Positions 26,632 through 35,334 of a stretch of 64,000 bases of DNA are shown piece after piece; positions within the stretch are counted from its first letter, which is position 1; every line of letters begins with the position of its first letter. The stretch spans positions 1-64,000 of the forward strand of contig UQIH01000007.1 in assembly GCA_900541145.1 (NCBI GenBank), written 5' to 3'. This DNA comes from an uncultured Collinsella sp. (GTDB lineage Bacteria; Actinomycetota; Coriobacteriia; Coriobacteriales; Coriobacteriaceae). The notes beneath the pieces were generated by a model, which saw nothing but the letters and a program-made list of their open reading frames with translations, did not search any database and had not been told where the DNA came from. Made by a program: the position numbers and the translations under genes.

Positions 26632-27846
26632 CTAGCAAGTCGGGTACTCGCCCTCCCAGACGATGCGACGGTACTGATCCGGATCGGTGTCGCCCTCGGT
26701 GGAGAAGCAGAGCACAGAGCTCGTCTTGTCCAGGCCGATGAGTTCCTTGAGCTCGGTGTACTCGGGATCGAGCATGAGAGTCTCGACCAGGCCGGTGGTC
26801 ACAGCGCCGGACTCGCCGGAGATGACGCGCGGGTCGCCCTTCTCGGGAGCGCCCAGGGTGCGCATGCCGCGAGCGGTGACCCAGTCGGGGCAGGACACGA
26901 AGGCGGTGGCGTGGTTGCGCAGGATATCCCAGCCCAGAATGTTGGGCTCGCCGCAGCACAGACCGGCCATGATGGAGGGCATGTCGCCGTCCACGATGCG
27001 CGGGTCGCCGTCGCCGGCGGCAGCACCCTTGTACAGGCAGGCGGCAGGCGCGCACTCAACCACGACGAAGGTGGGCGGGTTATCGGGATACAGGTTGGTG
27101 AAGTAGCCCACCACGGCACCGGCGAGCGAACCCACGCCAGCCTGGACAAACACGTGCGTCGGGCGGTTGATGGCCATCTCGCGCAGCTGCTCGGCAGCCT
27201 CGGAAGCCATGGTGCCGTAACCCTCCATGATCCAGGACGGAATCTTCTCGTAGCCCTCCCAGGCGGTGTCCTGAACGATGACACCGCGCTCGCAGGCGTC
27301 GGCCTCGGCGGCGGCCATGCGCACGCACTCGTCGTAGTTGACCTCTTCGATGGTCACCGTGGCGCCCTCGGCGGCGATGTTATCGAAGCGGGGCTTGGTG
27401 GAACCCTTGGGCATGTGCACGACGGCCTTCTGGCCCAGCTTGTTGGCAGCCCATGCCACGCCGCGGCCATGGTTGCCGTCGGTGGCGGTAAAGAAGGTAG
27501 CCTGGCCAAAGTCCTTGGCAAGCTGATCGGAGGTCAGGTAATCGAAGGTGCAGTCGGCAACGTCCTTGCCGGTCTCGTCGGCAATATAGTTGGCCATGGC
27601 AAACGAGCCGCCCAGGACCTTAAAGGCGTTGAGGCCAAAGCGATAGCTCTCATCCTTAACGCACAGGTTGGACAGGCCCAGGCGCGCAGCCTGACCGTCC
27701 AGACGGGCAAGCGGAGTGACGGTATATTGAGGGAACGACTGGTGGAAGGCACGGGCCTTCTTCACGTGGTCGAGGCTCATGATTCCCAAGTGCTTGTCAT
27801 CGCTCTTGGGCATCGTGTTGCCCGCCCACTGGATCTTATCGGCCAT
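26632..27846 (-). CDS. ygeX: Diaminopropionate ammonia-lyase
   Basis: YgeX is a PLP enzyme that splits 2,3-diaminopropionate to pyruvate and ammonia via 2-aminoacrylate. The 404-residue product has the PLP lysine in RFGLNAFKVLGGS, the FFTATDGNHGRGVAW region, and a Gly-rich phosphate loop VQAGVGSLAGAVVGY. The start at 27846 has GGAG upstream. It is the first gene of ygeX-ygeY-ygeW and is divergent from the YheO-type regulator at 28124, which probably controls it. RidA, which removes 2-aminoacrylate, is encoded at 50259. Confidence 0.93.
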   Translation of the reverse strand: MADKIQWAGNTMPKSDDKHLGIMSLDHVKKARAFHQSFPQYTVTPLARLDGQAARLGLSNLCVKDESYRFGLNAFKVLGGSFAMANYIADETGKDVADCTFDYLTSDQLAKDFGQATFFTATDGNHGRGVAWAANKLGQKAVVHMPKGSTKPRFDNIAAEGATVTIEEVNYDECVRMAAAEADACERGVIVQDTAWEGYEKIPSWIMEGYGTMASEAAEQLREMAINRPTHVFVQAGVGSLAGAVVGYFTNLYPDNPPTFVVVECAPAACLYKGAAAGDGDPRIVDGDMPSIMAGLCCGEPNILGWDILRNHATAFVSCPDWVTARGMRTLGAPEKGDPRVISGESGAVTTGLVETLMLDPEYTELKELIGLDKTSSVLCFSTEGDTDPDQYRRIVWEGEYPTC

Positions 27847-27938
27847 ACGGTGAACTCCTTAAGTCCTCTCTTGCCGGCCCCCGCATACGCGTTTCAGCCC
27901 GATCCCATTCACACGGCTGAACTTTTATGTGGATGCCA

Positions 27939-27953
27939 AACAAAAAGTTTGTT
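27939..27953. promoter_or_regulatory. Operator-like palindrome 1 (ygeX/regulator gap)
   Basis: A perfect palindrome AACAAA-N3-TTTGTT lies in the 277-nt divergent gap between ygeX and the PAS/HTH regulator. A near copy is at 27990-28004, 51 bp away centre to centre. It is a good candidate binding site for that regulator. Confidence 0.5.
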
Positions 27954-27989
27954 AGTAATGTTCTATCACACTTTTTGATTGGCATACCT

Positions 27990-28004
27990 AACGAATTGTT
28001 TGTT
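27990..28004. promoter_or_regulatory. Operator-like palindrome 2 (ygeX/regulator gap)
   Basis: AACGAA-N3-TTTGTT matches the first site except for one base in the left half. The 51-bp spacing is close to five helical turns, which would put two dimers on the same DNA face. Confidence 0.5.
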
Positions 28005-28123
28005 GCCGTAATCGGTACTTTTTCGCCGCCGAACGGTCATGAATTGCCTTGTTGATGGATTTGTTTGCGGTCAAGTGTGGTTTATGGCAAAGTGTGCCCA
28101 AACTAATTTTTAGGAAGGCACCC

Positions 28124-28777
28124 ATGACCCCCGCACAGATTGAGTTTTACAAGCGCCTAGCACACGGCCTGGCGCTCCAATTTGGCCCCAACTGCGAAGT
28201 CGTCGTCCACGATCTGGAAACCGAGGACGTGGACCACTCCATCGTAGTGATCGAAAACGGCCACGTCAGCGGGCGCAAACTGGGTGACGGCCCCAGCCAT
28301 ATCGTGTTTGAGTCCATGCACGAGGGCACCACCGACGTGCACGACCGCGAGCCATACCTCACCAAAACCACCGATGGCAAGCTGCTCAAATCGTCGACGA
28401 TCTTTATCCGCAACGACGAAGGCAAGCCCGTCGGCATTTTGGGCATTAACTTTGACATTACGCTCATGAAGGCTTTTGAGCGTTCGCTCGACGCCTTTAC
28501 CGGCACCGGCGGCACGGGCTATACCGAGCCCGAGCCCATTACCAAGAACATCGGCGACCTGCTCGAGGACCTGCTGCACGAGTGCGAGCAGTTTGTGGGC
28601 AAGCCCGCGGCACTCATGACCAAAGACGAGCGTATTCGTGCCATTGGCTACCTCGACCGTCGCGGCGCCTTCCTCATTTCCAAGTCGAGCGAGCGCGCCT
28701 GCGAGTTCTTTGGCATCTCCAAGTACAGTTTTTATAGCTACCTCAATGAGGCCAAGGCGGCGGCCGGCGACAAGTAG
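28124..28777 (+). CDS. YheO-type PAS/HTH transcriptional regulator
   Basis: The 217-residue product has an N-terminal PAS-like YheO domain (GPNCEVVVHDLE, NGHVSGRKLGDG, STIFIRNDEGKPVGILGINFD) and a C-terminal helix-turn-helix in which FLISKSSERACEFFGISKYS and FYSYLNEAKA are visible. Related proteins include DauR, which controls D-amino acid use. It is divergent from ygeX and so probably regulates ygeX-ygeY-ygeW, perhaps sensing a purine-derived ligand. The ATG at 28124 follows TAGGAAGG. A paralogue with the same layout is at 49490. Confidence 0.85.
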   Translation: MTPAQIEFYKRLAHGLALQFGPNCEVVVHDLETEDVDHSIVVIENGHVSGRKLGDGPSHIVFESMHEGTTDVHDREPYLTKTTDGKLLKSSTIFIRNDEGKPVGILGINFDITLMKAFERSLDAFTGTGGTGYTEPEPITKNIGDLLEDLLHECEQFVGKPAALMTKDERIRAIGYLDRRGAFLISKSSERACEFFGISKYSFYSYLNEAKAAAGDK

Positions 28778-28900
28778 GCGCTCGCCTGGATTGCCCCTCC
28801 CCTTTTGGGCGCGAGTTCTGGAAAGCACGAATCCAAGACCGAGCCGCTTGGGAAGTTCCATATAATCGATGTCATTAGTATTTCGAAAGGATGGAACAGA

Positions 28901-29890
28901 ATGGCGTTGAGCAAGGCATCATGCACCGGTCGCGGATTGATTCCGGCAATTGGTGGACATGTGCACCGCATGTTCGATGAGGGTGAAGACGACCTGTTTT
29001 CGCTGAGCCTTGACGATGTGATGGATGATCGCCCGTGGACCGCCGACGAACTCATGGGCGGCGGCGCGGCTCGCCCGTCAAGCCCCAATCCCGCACTTGC
29101 GCCTAAGACCGCATCTGCGCCGACTCCTGCGCAGTCGGCTGTTTCGACGCCCGCGCCTACACCCGCACCCACTTCGGCGCCCACGCCCGCTCCCCGCCCC
29201 GCAAGTGACCCATCCGAGACGGCGGCATTTCTCGCAGCAGCGACGCAGGGCAAATCGGCCGACAGCACTGTTATGTACAGCGCCCAGCAGTTGCCTGTTC
29301 CTGCGGCACGCAAGCCTCCGGTCGCAAGGCTCGATGAGCCCGTTGCCCATCAGGTTGCCTACGATTCCTGGGCTGCAACCGATCTGGATGAGACCTCTAC
29401 CGGCATGCCGGCGCTCGACGTTCCAGTTAACCCGCTTTTTGCCGCCAACACGAGCGCCGCAGACTATGAGGGCGGTACGGCATATTCCGATTATTCCGAT
29501 GGCTATGCTGGCAACAGTCGCATCGAGACCGAGGACTATGGCACCGCGTCGAGCGATTATCTCGACGATCCGTACGCTGCCACGCCCGCACCGGAATATG
29601 ACCCGGAGGCCGCGTCCGCGCCGGCGTATACCAAAAGCACGGGCGAAGAGCGCTTCGCCGATTATTACGCCGAGGAAAAGGCACTGCGTTTCTCGGAATT
29701 TCCGCAGGCAGTCAAGGTTGCCTTTATCGCCATTATCATTGCCCTGCTCGGTGTCATTGCATTTGAGGGATTCCAGCTGTTCCGCGGCCCCACCCAAGCG
29801 GAGTCGGAGACCCAGCAAAAAGAGGACGATAACCAGTACCTGGACATCAACACCCTCAAGGGCGACCCCAACGACGGGGACGACGAGTAA
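28901..29890 (+). CDS. Unknown single-pass membrane protein with disordered N-terminal part
   Basis: I do not recognise this protein. The 329-residue product has an acidic N-terminal segment (DEGEDDLFSLSLDDVMDD), an Ala/Pro-rich stretch about residues 50-100 (APTPAPTSAPTPAP), a Tyr/Asp/Ser-rich middle (YSDYSDGYAG), one membrane span at about residues 270-293, and a short acidic tail DPNDGDDE. No catalytic motif is seen. The ATG at 28901 follows GAAAGGA; TATAAT at 28861 could be its -10 box. It stands alone after the regulator and before a terminator. The layout recalls adaptor or cell-envelope proteins, but that is only a guess. Confidence 0.65.
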   Translation: MALSKASCTGRGLIPAIGGHVHRMFDEGEDDLFSLSLDDVMDDRPWTADELMGGGAARPSSPNPALAPKTASAPTPAQSAVSTPAPTPAPTSAPTPAPRPASDPSETAAFLAAATQGKSADSTVMYSAQQLPVPAARKPPVARLDEPVAHQVAYDSWAATDLDETSTGMPALDVPVNPLFAANTSAADYEGGTAYSDYSDGYAGNSRIETEDYGTASSDYLDDPYAATPAPEYDPEAASAPAYTKSTGEERFADYYAEEKALRFSEFPQAVKVAFIAIIIALLGVIAFEGFQLFRGPTQAESETQQKEDDNQYLDINTLKGDPNDGDDE

Positions 29891-29988
29891 CAAATGCCGA
29901 AAACTGAGGGCCGTAAACCAAATCAAGCGACTCGCGGGATTGTGGGGGCGTAGACGGGCGAATGGGCCATCGACGATTTTGAGCTGGC

Positions 29989-30017
29989 AAGGGCCGGGAA
30001 TTAGATTCCCGGCCTTT
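29989..30017. terminator. Bidirectional terminator
   Basis: GGCCGGGAAT and its complement form a 10-bp stem with a 3-nt loop, flanked by A-rich and T-rich sides. It sits between the convergent ends of the membrane protein gene and the DUF262 gene. Confidence 0.75.
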
Positions 30018-30020
30018 AAC

Positions 30021-32144
30021 CTAGCACTGCTTTATAAGATCGAGCACCGCGGGAATGTCATCGGCATTACGAAGGGCAACATAGGTCGGTAGGCCCGGGC
30101 CAAATCCACCCTGTGTACGTTTGTCCTGGCACATGTCCTCTGGATCCGTTAGATCATCCACGCTCTTTGCCAAGCCAACGGCAATCCAGCCACCGTTGCT
30201 AGTCCTGCCTTCCAGCACGGCATGCAGTTTTCGCTTGCCCGACCTAAAGCCTACATAGTACTTGGCTATGTAGGACTCCCACGAAGGGTTACCACTCAGA
30301 ACGGACTCGCACACCTCATCGAAAAGTTTCTGGTTGAGCCCACCTTCGGCAAAGGTGGGGTGGTTCTCCTGCAGAGTCCAGACAGGAGCCTCGTCAGACT
30401 CCCCACGAGAAGGACGGTACTTGTCGACGACGTCTGCCGGAAGGTCTGGATACTTCCATATCTCGCACGCTTCTTTCGCCAGCTCGTCCGCGCGCTGCCC
30501 AATCTCTTCCTCACCCCATTTTTCATGCGAGACAATCGATTTGTTTAGGTAGAGCGGGCTGCACTTAAATCCGACGTCAGGCAGATTGAGCTTGTCCGAG
30601 AACGACCGGTTTGAGTACTCCTGGTTGTAGCCCGTCAGCGTAAGATTTCCCAAGTTGTTGCACAGTCTGTCGTGGACGTCTTCCCAGTTCTCACCAAGCG
30701 ATTCCTTCCAGCCGTGCTCATCATCGATCGTCTGGGGCATGATGTGCTCGATCTGGCAATCGTCGGCTGAGATGGGCTCCTTCGGGTGGTGCCAGTTCTC
30801 TATGCGTTCCAGGTAATAGCGCTTTTTAGAGAAGCGGTTGTAGCAGTCACGCGTCTTAAACTCCTCGACAAAATGCTCGTCTGTCGGAAAGTATGCGGTC
30901 ATACCGCTGCTGTGGATAAGGAGCATCGCCGTAACGTACTCCTCGATATCGTCCTGCTGCTCGAGATTGCGATACATGCCGGCAAAGAAATTATTTAGGC
31001 CCGTGGTAAGTCTGCCGCAAACCGCTCGCCTGAACAGAAACGACTCGATAGTCTCGCAGATACGTAAAAACGCATTGCGGTCTAGTCCATTCCCCTCGTA
31101 AACCGAATAAAGCAACATTAAGAGGGGCCTTATCTGCTTCACGTCGAGGCTTACGATCCTGCCGAACACTCGGCGCAATCCGTCGTCCTTCTCCTTACCA
31201 AGGAACAGACTGGCGTATCTATGTGCATACCCGCGCAGCTCCTTAAGCAGGCCCTCGGTGTCACCATCGTAGTCGTCGGCGAAATAGCGCTTAAACTCGT
31301 AGTAAGCCTCGTTCTCCTTCGGCATCCTATTGGGAACTTTAAGCCACAGCCAGTACCAGATAAATGCATTGAACTCTTCTTCGCCGCCTTTTCCGAACAA
31401 ACGCTCGAGCGGATGCCAGTAACCCTCGTAAAGCTTGGTCTGCTCGTCGTTAGGGAGCGACATAAGAACGTAGTTACGAATGAGGTCAATAGGCGTGAGC
31501 GGCTTGCCCTTGGAATTCATGGACTCAAATATGAGCTGAGCATTATCAACGCCAGCGGTGAGCTTAGTGTCGATGACCTGTACGCGGTTTAGCCCCGCCC
31601 AAAGCCTTGCAGGGTCGAATGATTTCCCGTGCATCTTTTCACGGAAGAACGCATGGTTCTCGACGATCCGATCCGATTTTTCATCTGGCACGGGAGACCC
31701 AGACACGATGGAGAACAGCGTCTCTTTATCGTCCTGCGAGAGCACCAGCTTGTAGCGCGCCAGACCGTTGTAGTCATCATCGTTAAAGAGGTAGTTCTTC
31801 CGCAGCGCTGAGATCTTGAGGTCTCCAAGGAAGCCGGCCTTGTCGGGGTTGCTCTCCAAATAGTCAGCCAAGGCAGCAATCATCAACGAAAACGTCGTCA
31901 TGCGCTGCTGTCCGTCGATCAGCAGCACGCGCGAAATACTCGTGGCCGAGCTCTCGGACTCGGGGATGTAGAGCATCGACCCCACGAAGTGCGATACGCC
32001 ATCACGCCCCGCTCGCATAACGTCATCCCAAAGCACCTCGCACTCTTTTACGCTCCACGAGTAAACTCGCTGGTACACGGGAATGACGAACTGCATCTTC
32101 GCCACGCCCATAAGGTCGAGTAGATTTGCCTCGGTTGCTTTCAT
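30021..32144 (-). CDS. DUF262/DUF1524 GmrSD-like protein
   Basis: The 707-residue protein has an N-terminal DUF262 domain (FVIPVYQRVYSW about residue 19; LLIDGQQRMTTFSL about 76) and a DUF1524 HNH-type nuclease region (QIEHIMPQ...NNLGNLTLTGYN, about 465-510). The C-terminal part (about 600-707) resembles DUF5655-type domains (SYIAKYYVGFRSGKRKLHAV). GmrSD-like proteins are type IV restriction enzymes acting on modified phage DNA, so a defence role is likely. The ATG follows AGGGGG. It lies downstream of the unknown 787-residue gene with a 452-nt gap, and its coding sequence is AT-richer than the purine genes, suggesting transfer. Confidence 0.85.
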   Translation of the reverse strand: MKATEANLLDLMGVAKMQFVIPVYQRVYSWSVKECEVLWDDVMRAGRDGVSHFVGSMLYIPESESSATSISRVLLIDGQQRMTTFSLMIAALADYLESNPDKAGFLGDLKISALRKNYLFNDDDYNGLARYKLVLSQDDKETLFSIVSGSPVPDEKSDRIVENHAFFREKMHGKSFDPARLWAGLNRVQVIDTKLTAGVDNAQLIFESMNSKGKPLTPIDLIRNYVLMSLPNDEQTKLYEGYWHPLERLFGKGGEEEFNAFIWYWLWLKVPNRMPKENEAYYEFKRYFADDYDGDTEGLLKELRGYAHRYASLFLGKEKDDGLRRVFGRIVSLDVKQIRPLLMLLYSVYEGNGLDRNAFLRICETIESFLFRRAVCGRLTTGLNNFFAGMYRNLEQQDDIEEYVTAMLLIHSSGMTAYFPTDEHFVEEFKTRDCYNRFSKKRYYLERIENWHHPKEPISADDCQIEHIMPQTIDDEHGWKESLGENWEDVHDRLCNNLGNLTLTGYNQEYSNRSFSDKLNLPDVGFKCSPLYLNKSIVSHEKWGEEEIGQRADELAKEACEIWKYPDLPADVVDKYRPSRGESDEAPVWTLQENHPTFAEGGLNQKLFDEVCESVLSGNPSWESYIAKYYVGFRSGKRKLHAVLEGRTSNGGWIAVGLAKSVDDLTDPEDMCQDKRTQGGFGPGLPTYVALRNADDIPAVLDLIKQC

Positions 32145-32596
32145 TTGCGGTTGCCCCCTCTTTCTTGTTTACGCCGTTTGCAGTCAGTCCCCCACTGAGC
32201 GGAGGGTGCCAAAGACGAGAGCATCGAAGCACAGAAGCAACCGGGATGTTCATATCGTTAGATTTTACAACGCAAGCAAACGCTTACGCCGTCAGGGTGG
32301 CGCGCGATCGCTGCGCGCCACTCCCCAAAATCATACGATGTCAAAAGACTGACACTTGTGTATGCCTTTTGACATTGCCACGGACTTACGGGTTTCTTGT
32401 CTCATATGCCAAGAGCGGATATCTAGATCGCTGCCCCTCCCGCCCAAAGGAGCTCGACAAGAACTGATCGAAGGGCAAATCAGACATCGAGCAAGTCGCC
32501 GACATGCTCATCGCGCCTCGCAAAAAGATGGGCAAACACGGGACCATCTTAAGCGGTGGCGATGATGACACGGAATTGCAGCCGAATCGCCCCGAC
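32145..32596. other. 452-nt gap between defence-region genes
   Basis: No confident gene is seen. The gap has a GC-rich hairpin (GTGGCGCGC with its complement, about 32299-32323), an inverted repeat with arms TGTCAAAAG and CTTTTGACA (32339-32374), and a + strand stretch from about 32460 to 32600 that reads like decayed coding sequence. The probable promoter of the DUF262 gene must lie here. Confidence 0.4.
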
Positions 32597-34960
32597 CTAT
32601 TCGCCACCCGATGCTGGCAAGCTGTTGAGCGGCTCGCTCTCACCGGCGGCACCAAGGCGCTTCTGCATCTTCTCGATCTGCTTAAGGGTCGAAGTCAAAT
32701 ACCCAAGACCCTTCTTCAACTGCTTAAGCAACCCGCCATTCCTGCGGTCCCCCTTTCCATTCTCCTTCTCGACATCCTCCTCAACACCAGCGATGCTGCG
32801 CTGCACGGCCTCGGCCGCCTTCTGCACCAAAATGGCTCCCTCATGCGGGCAGCGGTCAGTTGCCACATCAAGAAATGCGAGAAGCCTTGAGCATTCAACG
32901 AGCACGAACTGCGCATAGTCCTCCCCCATCGACGCCGCCAGGGCAACGCCGCTAGAACCCAAAAGGCCAAACGCAGCGCCGCCGCCAGCAATTAAAGCGG
33001 TGCCACCGGCCATGCCCATGCCGCCGGCGGCCAAGGCGCCGCCGCCAGCAGCAGCAAGACTCGCATTGACGAGCGCAGCCCCGTGAAGGCCGACAAACGA
33101 GCCTCCAAAGATACCGACAGCAATATCCGGAGCCAATGCCGCGGCCACTCCTCCTGTGCCCAGGGCCGCCGCCACGGCAATGGCGCCGCCTACCAAGACC
33201 TTTGGCAATGTACCTGAGAGCTCACGGATATGCGCCCCGCATTGCTTCTCTAGGGAACGCACGGCGTCCAAATCAACCGCGTCTTGTCTCCTGGGAAATT
33301 CATCTTTAACCCAAGCCCCGCTCCCCTTCAAACCTTTGTATTCCTTCTTCTCTTCATCTCCTATCTGGAAATAGGGGCGAAACTCAACCAGCTCCTGAGC
33401 GATCAGCAAAGCGCGCACCTTGCCGCCTCGCTGCCGCGAAATAGCCTCAAGGGCTCCGTACGCATCTTCCTCGCTCAAAAAATAGCCGCCTGCATCAATG
33501 CCTAGGCCATCCGTGACCGAATCCTGCCACGCGCGGGCCCAGCTCCTCTTTTGCCCTTTGCGCACTTCGTTCTTCTCGTTCCCGCAGTCGTAGTTGATGG
33601 CGGCAAGCTTCAGCGAGAAGGCAATCCTCGTCGTCTCTCTATCTAGGCTATAAAAGTGGAATCCATCGAAGATATCCTGGCGGCGCCTGGCGCGCTCAGT
33701 CCAAGCCTCGGACATTTCCTCCGCCATATAGCCCCAGTCGGCATGGAGTGCAAACGCAAGGCGTCCAACTCCAACGTAGTTTATTCGCAAGAAGAACTTC
33801 TGGGCGAACACGACCTTGTTCCCCTCGCATTCGATACCCGCCCTGACCGCCGCCGTCGCCAGATTCGCCAGAACGAACGAAGTACTCGAAACCGTGACCA
33901 TGCGAGTGAGGGCCCTGCTGTTGTAGGGCATGAAATGCGAAGCCTTGAGCTTGCGCAAGCCGGAGACATCACTCACTTCGCAACGTTCTAGCTCGGCCTT
34001 GAGCCTTGAAAGCATGTAGAGACAACGAACGATAACCTCGTTGGCCACGACTGCTGGCACCTGGCTTAAAGCTTGATCGAAAAGACCGACTTCCGTCCGA
34101 AGGTCGAAGCGAATGGGCTTGCCGTCCTCGGTTTTGAACGCCGTTCCGTTAAACAGCTTTGAGATCCATTGCTGAATGCGAATATCCTTGCCCTTATAGG
34201 CAATCCGCATGTCTTGAAAAACAGGCAGGGAGGAGAGCTCCTTTAGCAGGGACAGCACAACGCCGGGAATACCCGTCCCCTTACCGGGGTTTGAACTAGA
34301 CCCCGCCATGTCGCTCACGAGATGCATTGCCCAGAACAGAGTGCCAAACGCGATCTTCTCTGGAACGTTCCTGCCTATAAGAGGGCGGTCAGGATCGAAG
34401 GCGGCGGCAGGCAGGTCAAAGGCGACAAACCGGCCGGCCGTATCGGTGCCATAGCCTTTGCACGTGAATTGCGAGAGGATCGAACACGCAAGGCCAACCA
34501 AGCTCGGGTGGTGCGAGAAATCCCGCAGATGATGTTGGAGCCCGCCGCCAAACTCGGCAGTCAGCTTGTCCGCGGCAAGAGGAAACCCTTTCTCTAGAAA
34601 GCGAATAGCGTCTTCTAGAGTTGCATCCGCCTTTGTCATACCCGCAGACTTGGCAATCGTAAGAACGAATTTGCCAACCTTCTCGTCGCCCCACTCTTTG
34701 GCACCCTCTAGGTTGAAGTCTTTCTGCCACAGGATATTCAACGCGCCCGTGAGGAGCCCGCTAACGGCTGCAAGTTCATAGTCGAGCTTCGTAGCCTTTT
34801 CAGCCCGAGGGTCAAAATCAAAGAGGACCTCCTCCCCATCGGGAGCGTCCTTAAAACCAACCAGCACGGCGCTACCGTTCAGCGGCACAGATGCAACTTT
34901 GGGCAGTTGAGGCATGGTGTAAACTATCTCGCCGCCACTAAAAACAAGTTCGTCTGCCAT
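32597..34960 (-). CDS. Unknown 787-residue protein with Gly/Ala-rich hydrophobic stretch
   Basis: I do not recognise this family. Residues 1 to about 570 look soluble and mixed alpha/beta without a clear nucleotide or nuclease motif. About residues 590-670 form a long Gly/Ala-rich hydrophobic region (GGAIAVAAALGTGGVAAALA, AAAGGGALAAGGMGMAGG) that could make several membrane hairpins or a pore. The C terminus is charged and partly coiled-coil-like (TLKQIEKMQKRL). The start at 34960 is firm: AGGAGGA lies 7 nt before the ATG. It is flanked by a DUF262 restriction-type gene and by a small broken gene plus a DEDDh exonuclease, all in the same direction. That setting suggests a defence effector acting at the membrane. 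This is inference. Confidence 0.75.
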   Translation of the reverse strand: MADELVFSGGEIVYTMPQLPKVASVPLNGSAVLVGFKDAPDGEEVLFDFDPRAEKATKLDYELAAVSGLLTGALNILWQKDFNLEGAKEWGDEKVGKFVLTIAKSAGMTKADATLEDAIRFLEKGFPLAADKLTAEFGGGLQHHLRDFSHHPSLVGLACSILSQFTCKGYGTDTAGRFVAFDLPAAAFDPDRPLIGRNVPEKIAFGTLFWAMHLVSDMAGSSSNPGKGTGIPGVVLSLLKELSSLPVFQDMRIAYKGKDIRIQQWISKLFNGTAFKTEDGKPIRFDLRTEVGLFDQALSQVPAVVANEVIVRCLYMLSRLKAELERCEVSDVSGLRKLKASHFMPYNSRALTRMVTVSSTSFVLANLATAAVRAGIECEGNKVVFAQKFFLRINYVGVGRLAFALHADWGYMAEEMSEAWTERARRRQDIFDGFHFYSLDRETTRIAFSLKLAAINYDCGNEKNEVRKGQKRSWARAWQDSVTDGLGIDAGGYFLSEEDAYGALEAISRQRGGKVRALLIAQELVEFRPYFQIGDEEKKEYKGLKGSGAWVKDEFPRRQDAVDLDAVRSLEKQCGAHIRELSGTLPKVLVGGAIAVAAALGTGGVAAALAPDIAVGIFGGSFVGLHGAALVNASLAAAGGGALAAGGMGMAGGTALIAGGGAAFGLLGSSGVALAASMGEDYAQFVLVECSRLLAFLDVATDRCPHEGAILVQKAAEAVQRSIAGVEEDVEKENGKGDRRNGGLLKQLKKGLGYLTSTLKQIEKMQKRLGAAGESEPLNSLPASGGE

Positions 34961-35025
34961 ACCGGCTTCCTCCTGCAAACGCGTAAAACTAGATTGCTCC
35001 ACGCCGCCAAATCCCTCTCGTAGAA

Positions 35026-35330
35026 CTACTCGATAATCTCGATGATGCAGTTGCTCAGAACCTCGTCGGAACTGTTCACCTCTGGCAGCCTGTACGCCTC
35101 ATTGTGAACGATAACGCGCGCAGCGTCACGGGTCTATGCCTGCCCATCCAGCGAATCATGTTAGCAAGCCGTTCTTCGACAATGGATGCCATCTCGGTGT
35201 CCATACTCTTGACCTGCCTGGTCTCGGCGGGCGTCAGCGTGTCCTTGAATAGCATCTCAAGCACAGCCCTCTGATGCTGATTCTGGAATCCTTCCCGCAA
35301 CCATTCCTTCTGCTTACGCCCAATGGGCAC
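35026..35330 (-). pseudogene. Small gene with apparent frameshift
   Basis: A GTG start at 35328-35330 after GGAAGG opens MPIGRKQKEWLREGFQNQHQ and runs, rich in charged helices, to about IRWMGRHRP near 35140. In that frame the sequence then degenerates and stops at 35076. In another frame it continues as DAARVIVHNEAYRLPEV and ends NCIIEIIE at 35026. Together they read as one protein of about 100 residues with a frame change near 35130-35145. This could be a real mutation, a sequencing error or programmed frameshifting. It begins 4 nt after the exonuclease stop and lies 66 nt before the 787-residue gene. Confidence 0.5.
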
Positions 35331-35334
35331 CCGC

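Noticed and set aside
32460..32600. Small + strand gene in the DUF262 gap
   Set aside because: Short frames read partly like protein but lack a start with a ribosome site and overlap the end of the opposite gene; at most a remnant.
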